Below are positions 41,718 through 49,552 of a stretch of 64,000 nucleotides of DNA, piece by piece (within the stretch, counting starts at the first letter, position 1; each line of letters opens with the position of its first letter). The position numbers and the translations under genes are program-made. The stretch is from Thermococcus thermotolerans (GTDB lineage: Archaea > Methanobacteriota_B > Thermococci > Thermococcales > Thermococcaceae). Below the pieces are notes generated by a model. The model saw nothing but the letters and a program-made list of their open reading frames with translations. It had not been told where the DNA came from and did not search any database. The stretch covers positions 1,240,001 through 1,304,000 of the forward strand of contig NZ_CP102602.1 in the NCBI RefSeq assembly GCF_024707485.1. Direction: 5' to 3'.

Positions 41718-42734
41718 AACCACGATGCCGAACATGTTCGCCACGAGGTAGTTCATCCCGAGGAGCACAAGCCCAGCGTAGATAATCCACTGGACAACCG
41801 CGCCGGTTAAGGCCGCGATGTGGAAGTTGGCGAGCCTCCTCCACAGCGGCTTTCTCTTGAGGTCTCTGAACGTCCAGAGGTCGTTCCAGGTGAAGTTGTT
41901 CAGTATGGCCAGTTCGGTCGCGGGGATGTTGGCCAGTATTTTATCCCAGCCGAAGCCCGAAACAAAGAGCCACAGAAACCCCTGGTTAACCACAACCCCT
42001 GAGAGGCCAACGAGGGTGAACTTAATCAGCCTGTCCAGCTCGCCCTCCCAGCGCATGAGCCGGTAGACGTGCCTGAGATAGTTCAGCATGGTCTTCGTTC
42101 CAAGCTTGCTCTCTCCCGCCCGCCTGAGGCCAAAGGTAAAAGGAACCTCGGTAACCTTCTTGTACCTGCCTTTAATCAGAACCTCCATCAGAATCTTAAA
42201 CCCGACTGGATTGAGCTCCACCCCTTCAACGACCTCCCTTCTGAGGGCAAAGAAGCCGCTCACAGGGTCTTTGACGTCCCTTATCCTGGGGAGTGCGAGG
42301 CGGCCCACCATAATCGCGCCTCTGGAGATAAGCTTCCGGTACCAGTACCAGTTCTTCACACCGCCGCCAGGAACATACCTGCTTGCGATTGCCACATCGG
42401 CGCCGTTTTCAATGGCGTTCAGGAGTTGGGGTATAACCTCCGGCGGATGCTGAAGGTCGGCGTCCATGACGACAAATATATCGCCATGGGCCTCTTTGAA
42501 ACCCCTGATGACGGCGGAGGAGAGGCCTTTTTCCTCGGTTCTCCGTATGACCCTGACGGGGTACCTTTCCGAAAGCTCCTGGGCAAACTCCCATGTCCTG
42601 TCCGGAGAATCGTCATCGACAACGATGATTTCATAGTCGTAGTCTTTCAAAGCCCCCCCGATTCGCTCAAAGAGCTCCTCAAGGTTTTCACGTTCGTTGT
42701 AGGTGGGAACTATAACGCTGATTTTCACTGTCAT
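41670..42734 (-). CDS. Dolichol-phosphate mannose synthase with GtrA domain
   Basis: 354 residues. The GT-A domain (1-230) has VIVPTYNERENLEELF, VVDDDSPDRTWEF, the metal-binding DADLQHPPEV and the acceptor-site loop DPVSGFFALRREV. Two pairs of C-terminal helices form a GtrA domain (about 230-354). Domain content and length match the structurally known Pyrococcus furiosus enzyme, which makes dolichol-phosphate mannose for glycan assembly at the membrane. Confidence 0.94.
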   Translation of the reverse strand: MTVKISVIVPTYNERENLEELFERIGGALKDYDYEIIVVDDDSPDRTWEFAQELSERYPVRVIRRTEEKGLSSAVIRGFKEAHGDIFVVMDADLQHPPEVIPQLLNAIENGADVAIASRYVPGGGVKNWYWYRKLISRGAIMVGRLALPRIRDVKDPVSGFFALRREVVEGVELNPVGFKILMEVLIKGRYKKVTEVPFTFGLRRAGESKLGTKTMLNYLRHVYRLMRWEGELDRLIKFTLVGLSGVVVNQGFLWLFVSGFGWDKILANIPATELAILNNFTWNDLWTFRDLKRKPLWRRLANFHIAALTGAVVQWIIYAGLVLLGMNYLVANMFGIVVSFVVRFLVNRHVTWG

Positions 42735-42764
42735 CCCTCCACCTTCATCAGACTGTTCCGTAAA

Positions 42765-42773
42765 CTTTATAAG
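42765..42773 (+). promoter_or_regulatory. TATA box of tRNA-Pro
   Basis: CTTTATAAG is centred about 33 bases before the tRNA 5' end. Confidence 0.75.
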
Positions 42774-42801
42774 TCCTGCGACTGCCCTTAACAGCGGGCA
42801 T

Positions 42802-42879
42802 GGGGCCGTGGGGTAGCTTGGCCTATCCTTCCGGCTTCGGGAGCCGGGGACCCGAGTTCAAATCTCGGCGGCCCCACCA
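42802..42879 (+). tRNA. tRNA-Pro (anticodon CGG)
   Basis: Acceptor GGGGCCG pairs with CGGCCCC; the anticodon stem CCGGC/GCCGG closes loop TTCGGGA (anticodon CGG); the T arm carries AGTTCAAAT. Discriminator A is followed by encoded CCA. No intron. Confidence 0.97.
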
Positions 42880-42884
42880 GAAAA

Positions 42885-42916
42885 CAAACTTTTCTGGCGA
42901 AAAGTTTGATCAAAAG
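42885..42916 (+). repeat. Palindromic tRNA-flank repeat, copy 3, 3' of tRNA-Pro
   Basis: CAAACTTTTC (42885-42894), loop TGGC, GAAAAGTTTG (42899-42908), then ATCAAAAG creating the nested palindrome TTTGATCAAA. It starts six bases after the tRNA CCA, the same arrangement as copy 2 after tRNA-Asp. Confidence 0.75.
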
Positions 42917-43246
42917 ACTGTGATTCTTTTTGAGTGGTCAGGTTCTTAGTGGGTTTTTGTTTAGTGGTCGGATTGTACGCTGGATTCAGTAGTTCAGGAG
43001 AACACTTTAACGGGTTCGACTTCAATCCGCGCTCCAAAGGAGCGCTAAAAAACCGAACCTTTTTAAACAAGCTTTGGAAAAAGAACCCAATCTTACCAAA
43101 AGAACAAATATTCAGAGAAAACCACTCCAAAATAAGCCACATAAAGGGGAATCACTAACTTTGATAAACCCTATCGGGCAACTTTGCCCGGCAAAGTTTC
43201 GAGGGATAAAATTTATAAATCCCACCCTGAACCTATCAACGGGCAC
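42917..43246 (+). other. Spacer between tRNA-Pro and tRNA-Gln
   Basis: No gene is supported. It holds GCGCTCC-AAA-GGAGCGC (43029-43045), a second AACTTTGC/GCAAAGTT hairpin (43180-43198) that lacks the GATCAAAG extension, and the tRNA-Gln TATA box TTTATAAA (43212-43219). Confidence 0.6.
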
Positions 43247-43322
43247 AGCCCCGTGGTGTAGCGGCCAAGCATGCGGGACTCTGGATCCCGCGACCGGGGT
43301 TCGAATCCCCGCGGGGCTACCA
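43247..43322 (+). tRNA. tRNA-Gln (anticodon CTG)
   Basis: Acceptor AGCCCCG pairs with CGGGGCT; anticodon stem CGGGA/TCCCG closes loop CTCTGGA (anticodon CTG); T arm GGTTCGAAT. Discriminator A and an encoded CCA end at 43322. No intron. Confidence 0.97.
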
Positions 43323-43729
43323 TTCAACTGGGCTCCAGACCCTCGAACCCCACCATTTTCTCTCGGCTTCAAGTTCGGTTTTCAACCCGCATATTCAACT
43401 CCACAGAGTTTCATGTAGAAAAAGGCTTTTCAGAAACCCCCACGGGAAATAATCCGAATCCCCCATTCTGCCCGAATTTTTACTGGAGATATCTCAAGAT
43501 TCTGCATGAGTTTGTATTTTTTCCAAAGTCCTGAACGCGCTCCAAAAAACCTCTATTCAATAAATGCTCCTCACCAGCAGTTCTAAACGATAATCCTCCC
43601 ATTCTCCGTAAGAGGGCACAAAACGCTAAAAAACGCGGAAATCGAACTTTTCAGGAACTTTTAAATAGTCGGCCACCAACTTATGATAATGTTACATACA
43701 CATTGCTTAACACGGAGGGAGGTGAGGAT
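43323..43729. other. Gene-free stretch ahead of the fibre operon regulators
   Basis: No ORF with a ribosome site or family likeness. The only clear signal is a TATA box, TTTTAAATA at 43659-43667, that would start the regulator transcript near 43690. Confidence 0.6.
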
Positions 43730-43945
43730 GTGAGCAAAGTAGTTAACCTGGAGGTTGAGATTACAGACCTCCTCAGAAGGCACGGATCGCTCAGTGTTGC
43801 TTTTCTGACTCGGTTTCTCAACGAAAGGGGCATCTTCTGTACAAGGCAGAAGGTCGAGAGAACCCTCAGGAAACTCGTGGAGCAAAAGAAAGTAGAGGCA
43901 TTCTACACCAACGGGAATAAAAGAAAGCATTACAGGTTGCGGTGA
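43730..43945 (+). CDS. Small winged-helix protein, fibre locus regulator A
   Basis: 71 residues forming a single winged helix (VEITDLLRRHGSLSVAFLTRFLNERGIFCTRQKVERTLRKLVEQKKVEAFYTNGNKRKHYRL). GTG 43730 follows GGTGAGGAT. It lies four bases before the next regulator and points toward the DUF1102 genes, so it may control them. No effector domain is present. Confidence 0.75.
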   Translation: MSKVVNLEVEITDLLRRHGSLSVAFLTRFLNERGIFCTRQKVERTLRKLVEQKKVEAFYTNGNKRKHYRLR

Positions 43946-43949
43946 TACG

Positions 43950-44396
43950 ATGGCTGGGAGCATTGACAGCTCAACCGTGATCCTCGGAAATACGAGGAGA
44001 ATGATGATGATTGAGTTCCTCCAACAGAGAGAGGGTCATGCCGAACTCAGAGAACTTGTGGAATACATAGCTGAAAGGGAGGGAGACACCAACCGGAAGC
44101 ACAGGAAAAGCGTCTATGTCAGCCTGATCCAGACACATATCCCCAAGCTGGAGCGGGAAGGTGTCGTAACGTTCAACCACGGCATCGTTACCCTTCTGAA
44201 GATCCCTGAAGATGTAACCGTCTACATGGAAGTTGTCAACAAGCACGACATCAGCTGGAGCACCTTCTACATGGGGACGTCGGTAATATTCATAATCGCT
44301 GGTTGGTATCTCGGCAGCATGTCCCTATTGCTGGCTGCCATGGTGTACCTGGTCATAAGTATAATCCACCACAGGAAAATTAAGAGGCTGTTCTAG
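43950..44396 (+). CDS. Membrane-anchored winged-helix protein (DUF7344-like), regulator B
   Basis: 148 residues. The N-terminal winged helix (residues about 8-90; STVILGNTRRMMMIEFLQQREGHAELRELVEYIAEREGD...RKSVYVSLIQTHIPKLEREGVVTFNHG) matches the DUF7344-type domain common in archaeal surface loci. Two C-terminal helices (about 105-140) anchor it to the membrane. GGTGATA precedes ATG. A one-component membrane regulator of the next operon is likely. Confidence 0.78.
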   Translation: MAGSIDSSTVILGNTRRMMMIEFLQQREGHAELRELVEYIAEREGDTNRKHRKSVYVSLIQTHIPKLEREGVVTFNHGIVTLLKIPEDVTVYMEVVNKHDISWSTFYMGTSVIFIIAGWYLGSMSLLLAAMVYLVISIIHHRKIKRLF

Positions 44397-44449
44397 CAGA
44401 TCACTGCTATAACTCGCCTGTTTTAATCAAATTGAGTTGTTTCACTCCT

Positions 44450-44466
44450 GGTAATGAGGGATTACC
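44450..44466 (+). promoter_or_regulatory. Palindrome upstream of the fibre operon TATA box
   Basis: GGTAAT-N5-ATTACC lies about 20 bases before the TATA element ACTATATAG (44486-44494). This is a normal activator position in archaea and a candidate site for the two upstream HTH proteins. Confidence 0.5.
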
Positions 44467-44485
44467 ACTCAGTAAGCCGGAATTT

Positions 44486-44494
44486 ACTATATAG
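44486..44494 (+). promoter_or_regulatory. TATA box of the DUF1102 fibre operon
   Basis: ACTATATAG. Transcription would start near 44515, leaving a leader of about 65 nt that contains GAGGC...GCCTC pairing bases (44516-44537) ahead of GGAGGAATG. Confidence 0.6.
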
Positions 44495-44579
44495 GTTGAC
44501 CCCGCCATAGTCAATGAGGCATCCCCATGATGGCCTCCGCCTAGGGTGTCGGTATTTGGAAAACATGGAGGAATGTACC

Positions 44580-45215
44580 ATGAAGAAAGTTTTGGCCCTC
44601 GGTATGCTGGGGCTGATGATCGCGGCGGCCTTTGCACTAGGCACGAGCGCAACCTTCAGGGACTACAGGGCCCAAAGGAGCGTTCATATCGCCGTTGTTC
44701 CAGACGACAGCGAGCTTATTGATCTAACGCCTGTCCAGCCCTACGCGTACCTTAACGATGGAGGGCAACTTGTTATTGACTTCTCAGCGGACAATCCCAA
44801 CTGGCCAGGATGGGATGATGAGAGCTGGTGGAAGTGGGACGAGGAGCAGAATATGCCAGTTCCTGCAAGAGGACTGGGACTCAGCCCACAGAGCAGGTAC
44901 AACTTTGACGAGGTATTTAACGTGAGCAACCACCTCTGGGAGCAGGAAACCATCGTAGTCAGGATTACCTCATCGGATCCCGGAATGGTCTCATTCTACG
45001 AGCCCAACGGCATGATGTACAACACAAACGGGGGCGGTCAGCCTTACAATTCGGATACAGCCGTCGGAGATGTCTGCTTCTATCTTGAACCCGGAGAGGC
45101 ACTTGGCGTTGGGATGGAACTCGCAGCAGCCAACACCTTGGGAAGCTACGACATAAACATAAACATCCAGGCATGGCCTGCCAGCGAAGCACCTATTGAG
45201 TGTGGAGGTGGCTGA
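44580..45215 (+). CDS. DUF1102 secreted fibre-type subunit 1 (TasA/AbpA-like)
   Basis: 211 residues. Signal peptide (KKVLALGMLGLMIAAAFALGTSA), then mature start TFRDYRAQRSVHIAVVPDDSELIDLTPVQPYAYLNDGGQLVIDF, the DUF1102 hallmark shared with the next gene. A jelly-roll-like beta domain follows and the end is a short ECGGG. DUF1102/TasA-like proteins polymerise by donating an N-terminal strand in archaeal bundling pili and bacterial matrix fibres; function here is by analogy. First gene of the operon, with GGAGGAATG. Confidence 0.85.
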   Translation: MKKVLALGMLGLMIAAAFALGTSATFRDYRAQRSVHIAVVPDDSELIDLTPVQPYAYLNDGGQLVIDFSADNPNWPGWDDESWWKWDEEQNMPVPARGLGLSPQSRYNFDEVFNVSNHLWEQETIVVRITSSDPGMVSFYEPNGMMYNTNGGGQPYNSDTAVGDVCFYLEPGEALGVGMELAAANTLGSYDININIQAWPASEAPIECGGG

Positions 45216-45216
45216 G

Positions 45217-45750
45217 ATGAGAAAGATCATAGGACTCTTTGCACTTATGATAGGACTCTTAGTTGCAGTAGCAGCAAGTAGCGCTCACTTTGCATACTTT
45301 GAAGCCGACAGAGGCGTCCACATCCAGGTTGTCCCGGATGACAGTGAGCTTATAGACCTACGGCCCATGCAACCCTACGCGTACATTAACGACAACGGTA
45401 TGCTGGTCATAGACCTGAGCAAGTACAACGGGAACTGGCAGGAAGGATTCGGTGAAGGCGTTAGTCCCAACAGCACGTATGTTTTCAAGGAAGTCTTCGG
45501 TGTCAGCAACGACCTTTGGGAAGGAACCCCAATCTGTATGCACATCACGTACAGCGGAGACGGTGGTGTCAAGTTCTTTGTTGGGAACTATACGGGTCAG
45601 CCCGGTGAGACCACCCTCGATGTAACCGTGATGCCCGGCGAAGTCGTGCCTATTGGACTTATTCTGGACAGCACTGGCTTGGTTGATGGAGACGCAATAA
45701 ACGGTCAGGTTCAGTTCTACGCGGTTCCTGGACCTTGCGAGGGAGAGTGA
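45217..45750 (+). CDS. DUF1102 secreted fibre-type subunit 2
   Basis: 177 residues. Signal peptide (RKIIGLFALMIGLLVAVAASSA), mature start HFAYFEADRGVHIQVVPDDSELIDLRPMQPYAYINDNGMLVIDLS, very like subunit 1. It lacks that protein's Trp-rich insert, so it may be the other fibre component or a cap. ATG 45217 directly follows the subunit 1 stop, with GGAGGTGG. A terminator-like hairpin (45764-45782) comes after it. Confidence 0.85.
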   Translation: MRKIIGLFALMIGLLVAVAASSAHFAYFEADRGVHIQVVPDDSELIDLRPMQPYAYINDNGMLVIDLSKYNGNWQEGFGEGVSPNSTYVFKEVFGVSNDLWEGTPICMHITYSGDGGVKFFVGNYTGQPGETTLDVTVMPGEVVPIGLILDSTGLVDGDAINGQVQFYAVPGPCEGE

Positions 45751-45763
45751 ACAGTTTAGTTCC

Positions 45764-45782
45764 GGAGCATTTGCTCCTTTTT
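45764..45782 (+). terminator. Hairpin-U-tract terminator after the two major subunits
   Basis: GGAGCA-TT-TGCTCC (45764-45777) followed by five T. It would end or attenuate most transcripts after subunit 2 and leave the downstream assembly genes at lower level. Confidence 0.65.
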
Positions 45783-45807
45783 ATCATATATGCAGGGGGA
45801 GAGAGAA

Positions 45808-46317
45808 GTGGAAAGGAGAACAAAGGTTGGCACGAGTATTGGAATCATCATAGTTCTACTCATAGGAGTATGGGAGATATACTCCGCAGATCCCCTAACG
45901 GTTGTCTACGCCACTCCAGAAAACGGAACATTGTCGGTTGATTATCCCGTCCCCCCGTATGCTTACTCTGATAGTGGTGTTCTTGTTATCGATATCTCAC
46001 CGGATAGCCCATTGTATCCTGGATACGGAGAGGGACTGGGTGCAAATTCCACATACGTATTTAATAACGCTTTTATCATTAAAAATAACCAGAGCCAGAC
46101 AGGATATAGCGAGATATGTGTGAGGATAGGCTCAGAGAACCAGAAGGTGGGATTTTTTGTCGGGAAGTTTGATGGGAACTGGAGCGGTACAGTTGAAGTC
46201 CAGCTGAATGCCAACGATAGCGTAGGTGTTGGAGTGAGGATTGACACCTACGGCCTCCACCTGGGAGACTACAGTGAAGGAATTACAATAGAAGCCTGGG
46301 GAGGAGGCTGCGGATGA
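45808..46317 (+). CDS. DUF1102-like minor subunit 3
   Basis: 169 residues. A signal anchor (VGTSIGIIIVLLIGVWEIYSA) is followed by PLTVVYATPENGTLSVDYPVPPYAYSDSGVLVIDIS and LGANSTYVFNNAFIIKNNQ, the DUF1102 pattern in shortened form, with several Asn-X-Ser/Thr sequons. GTG 45808 is chosen because GGGGGAG is six bases upstream; ATG 45790 has none. Its stop overlaps the signal peptidase ATG. Probably a minor or initiating subunit. Confidence 0.78.
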   Translation: MERRTKVGTSIGIIIVLLIGVWEIYSADPLTVVYATPENGTLSVDYPVPPYAYSDSGVLVIDISPDSPLYPGYGEGLGANSTYVFNNAFIIKNNQSQTGYSEICVRIGSENQKVGFFVGKFDGNWSGTVEVQLNANDSVGVGVRIDTYGLHLGDYSEGITIEAWGGGCG

Positions 46318-47378
46318 GAAGGATAGTGGAGTACCTAGCACTAACGATCGTAGGCATCCTCGTTACAGGTTCCCTCGTGGGTATGCTCCTAGACAGGCCG
46401 GTTTTTATGTCGTACGCATACTCCGGGAGCATGGAACCCACCATAAACAAGGGAGATGTATTTTTCATCAATCCCCTTTCAAGAAATCCCGGAGTGGGTG
46501 ACATTATCGTTTTTCAAACTGGAGATGTATGGACAGTTCACAGGGTTTACGCCGTTACTGAAGGTGGGTACATAACAAAAGGGGACAACAACATAGCAAC
46601 CGACCAGCAAAGCCACGATATCCCCCCGATACCCAAAGAGAGAATAGCGGGCACGGTGATTACAGTTAAAGGCACTCCCCTAAGGATACCCCAGCTTGGA
46701 AACTATCTTGGAACGGGTCTCTCAGACCGCGGAAAGGTGCTCCTTGCAGGTGCCCTAATACTAGTCGGAATTTTAGCATTCGCAGGAGACGAGACTTCAC
46801 ACTCCAGAAAAAGAAAGAAAAAAATTACAGTAAAGTTCAGGACGCTCTATGCACTAACATCAGTGTTCCTCCTAATTATGGTGGCCGTATCCACATTTGT
46901 TTCGTGGGAAACAGTACCCATAACTTATTCCGTTACCTCAGCGGGGGGACTAAGGGAGGGCTGGTATCTTCCAGGGGAGGAATTCCAGCAGGAAATTACA
47001 ATAAAGAACAGAAACCTATATCCTATGACGTATTTTGTCTCAATGGGGCCAACCATTACCGCCGTATCAGAGGACGGGTTCATGCTGAACGAGGGGGAAG
47101 AGAGATCCATCACTGTTACCCTGAAGGCTCCTCAAAAAACTGCAATGTATTCACCCAGATTACAAGTCAACGCATACATGCCAATCCTTCCAGTCTCAGT
47201 TCTGGATGAACTCTACAGAATTCATCCGATGGTGCCCCTCCTTGCCATTCTGATGGAGATTTCCCTGTTCCTTGGGGCGTTCTACGTAATCTCAGGCATC
47301 GGAAACGAGGATGTCCTTAGAATCAGGAGAAGGAGGACTTCCTTCCTTAGAGGGATATCGGAGGTGTTTAGGATATGA
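46314..47378 (+). CDS. SipW/ER-type signal peptidase I with C-terminal extension
   Basis: 354 residues. A membrane helix leads to the catalytic region: Ser39 in YSGSMEPTINKGDVFFI, His76 in VWTVHRVYAV replacing Lys as in ER/SipW enzymes, and the Asp box GYITKGDNNIATDQQSHD. After a second helix (about 140-160) there is a basic loop, a third helix, an outer beta domain (about 200-290) and a last helix. The extension is unusual and could hold subunits during assembly. It would process the adjacent secreted subunits. Confidence 0.88.
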   Translation: MRRIVEYLALTIVGILVTGSLVGMLLDRPVFMSYAYSGSMEPTINKGDVFFINPLSRNPGVGDIIVFQTGDVWTVHRVYAVTEGGYITKGDNNIATDQQSHDIPPIPKERIAGTVITVKGTPLRIPQLGNYLGTGLSDRGKVLLAGALILVGILAFAGDETSHSRKRKKKITVKFRTLYALTSVFLLIMVAVSTFVSWETVPITYSVTSAGGLREGWYLPGEEFQQEITIKNRNLYPMTYFVSMGPTITAVSEDGFMLNEGEERSITVTLKAPQKTAMYSPRLQVNAYMPILPVSVLDELYRIHPMVPLLAILMEISLFLGAFYVISGIGNEDVLRIRRRRTSFLRGISEVFRI

Positions 47379-48424
47379 AAGCTCTGTTCTCAATTATTAT
47401 AACGTTCGCACTGGCATCGCTGATTCTCGTAGGCTCCAGTGGAACCTTTGTAAACTTTGAAGCATCGAGAGAAGTCAAAGTTGCCGTCGTTCCCCATGAT
47501 AAGGAGTACCTCGGCTTTGACTGTGAAGGCGGCTATGCCGCAGTTGTGGAAGTCAGCCCATACAGCGAGACTGACTTTGATGCGCTGACGGTAAGGAACT
47601 ATCTGAACGAAATGAAGGATGTATGGATCTCGCTCGACCCGGACTACTCCGACCTTCCGGGCAACGTGGACATGTTCATAGAAACCGAAGACGGCGCCGA
47701 GCGGATGATAGCCCCAGAGGATGAGTACACCTTTGCCGGCCATGTGAACGTAAGTGATGTCGCGCCGGGGGAGTACGTAATCCCGATTACAATGCGCGCC
47801 CGCTGGAATGGCGGAGATGCCGTTGTAGAAACCTGCCCAATAAAACTCGTCGTCACTGGTGACCCGACCATAGAAAAGATACTCCTCTACGGCAACACCA
47901 GCGGGATACCCCTGAAGACGTACCAAGAATGGATCTTCCAGATACTGGTAACAAATCCAACCGGGGATGACCTCACCCTGACCATAACCGACACGATACC
48001 CGCGGAGTTCAACGTGAGTCTGAGCGGAACCAGCGCAAGTGCCGGTACGTACAGGTTCTGGGCAGCAAACGATGGCAACCAGTGCGGAGGGCACTGTGGA
48101 GGAGGACACGGGGGACACAACGCCCGGCCGGCCACAAAGATGGAATGGAACGTAACTGTTCCAGCGGGAGGGAGCGTCCACATAAACATAACAATATTCA
48201 CCAGAGTGAACCCCGGAGGACAGCAGGAGTTTACCTCGTGCGGCGAGTACAGCCTGAACGAAGGGGCCACCATAGTTCAGTACGGCATAACGAGCAATGC
48301 TCTCGTCGTGACCGTGGATTGCTGCGATGACCACGATGGGTGCTGCCAGGAGCAGGATGAATGCGGATGCAATCACGACCACAGTTCTAATCATGAAAAC
48401 GGCACAGGAGAATGTGAAGGATGA
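47375..48424 (+). CDS. Large DUF1102-related subunit with Cys/His-rich tail
   Basis: 349 residues. Signal peptide (KALFSIIITFALASLILVGSSG), then TFVNFEASREVKVAVVPHDKEYLGFDCEGG, the DUF1102 start. A second domain (about 165-300; DPTIEKILLYGNTSGIPLKTYQEWIFQILVTNPTGDDLTLTITDTIPAEFNVSLSG) is DUF11/CARDB-like. It has an insert GGHCGGGHGGH and ends CCDDHDGCCQEQDECGCNHDHSS, dense in Cys/His/Asp. Metal binding or disulfide cross-linking at the surface is suggested. Coupled by ATGA to both neighbours. Confidence 0.78.
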   Translation: MKALFSIIITFALASLILVGSSGTFVNFEASREVKVAVVPHDKEYLGFDCEGGYAAVVEVSPYSETDFDALTVRNYLNEMKDVWISLDPDYSDLPGNVDMFIETEDGAERMIAPEDEYTFAGHVNVSDVAPGEYVIPITMRARWNGGDAVVETCPIKLVVTGDPTIEKILLYGNTSGIPLKTYQEWIFQILVTNPTGDDLTLTITDTIPAEFNVSLSGTSASAGTYRFWAANDGNQCGGHCGGGHGGHNARPATKMEWNVTVPAGGSVHINITIFTRVNPGGQQEFTSCGEYSLNEGATIVQYGITSNALVVTVDCCDDHDGCCQEQDECGCNHDHSSNHENGTGECEG

Positions 48425-49443
48425 AGAAGGAAAAGTTGGTTAGGTTTATTAGAAGGAAGGAAGTCCTGGGAGTATTCCTGATTCTCTTCCTGGTCTTTGC
48501 ATTTTACTCAGTGAAGCTCATGAGCGCAAGCCCGTACGTGGTGAACACCCAGACCCTGGGAACGTTTAAGGAAGAGGGACAGCTGAAGCACGCCGCTTAT
48601 CTCAAGCCCAACGAAATCTACGGGTACATGGTCTTCAGGGACGAATATCCTATATCCCTCGTTGACAGGTTCCTGCTGACGTACACATACAGCTCAAACC
48701 CGCCGCTCAGCACCGGCACCTATGAAGTCACCGGAAAGGTTGTATACTACGTCACCAAGGGGAGCGAAGAGGTCACCATGTGGGAAGGCACGCTCTTTGA
48801 TGAGAAGGGCAAGCTCCAGAACGGCGGATTCACAGTGGAGTACACGCTCGACATGGGAGAGCTGGACAGGATGACTGCAGAGGTGTCCAATGAGCTTGGA
48901 ATGAAAAGGCTAAACAGAAGGGTAATCATAACGACAAAGGTCTCGGGAACCGGCAAAGTCGGTGGAAAGGAGATAACCAGGAGCTTTGACCATGAGGTTG
49001 AACTCATCAGGGACAGCGGAGCCGGGCTTTACTACTTCACTGACACCAGCAAGACTGCAAAGAAAACCCTGACAACGACAACCAAGGAAGAAGTCAGTGC
49101 AAGCGTTCTGGGAGTAACCAGCAACCTCGATACGGCGAAGGTAGTGACCACAGTGCTGGCACTTCTGATGCTGATACCCCTGGTGGGCTACGTTTACACA
49201 TCAAGACCGCCCAAGGATGAGCTGGCCAAGATAAGGCCGTACATAGTCAAGGGCGCACCCGGGCCCGTCCAGAAAAGGGTCGTCCTGAAGACCCCCAAGG
49301 ATTTGGAGACGACCTTCGAGCTTGTGGACAAGCCGATACTACACTACATAGACGGTGAGGACGAGGTCTTCGCCATAATAGACGACGGAATATCGTACGA
49401 GTACCGGAAGCCATTGCCCCAGGGAGGGGATGAGGCCAGCTGA
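48421..49443 (+). CDS. DUF5305 membrane protein of the fibre operon
   Basis: 340 residues. One N-terminal helix (VLGVFLILFLVFAFYSVKLM), an extracellular beta domain (about 45-240; FKEEGQLKHAAYLKPNEIYG...RFLLTYTYSSNPPLSTGTYEVTGKVVYYV), a second helix (VVTTVLALLMLIPLVGYVY) and a cytosolic tail (about 260-340). This is the DUF5305 layout, repeatedly found with SipW-like peptidases in archaeal loci. An assembly platform role is inferred. Starts by ATGA overlap; last gene of the operon. Confidence 0.82.
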   Translation: MKKEKLVRFIRRKEVLGVFLILFLVFAFYSVKLMSASPYVVNTQTLGTFKEEGQLKHAAYLKPNEIYGYMVFRDEYPISLVDRFLLTYTYSSNPPLSTGTYEVTGKVVYYVTKGSEEVTMWEGTLFDEKGKLQNGGFTVEYTLDMGELDRMTAEVSNELGMKRLNRRVIITTKVSGTGKVGGKEITRSFDHEVELIRDSGAGLYYFTDTSKTAKKTLTTTTKEEVSASVLGVTSNLDTAKVVTTVLALLMLIPLVGYVYTSRPPKDELAKIRPYIVKGAPGPVQKRVVLKTPKDLETTFELVDKPILHYIDGEDEVFAIIDDGISYEYRKPLPQGGDEAS

Positions 49444-49552
49444 GGGCCCTCCCCTTCCCCCACGCTTTTCTGATTTTCGTAACCAACAACTTTAAAAGCA
49501 CTATCCGAAAGGCTAACCTAGAAGTTCTACAAGAGGTAAGAGGTGGTTAGAG

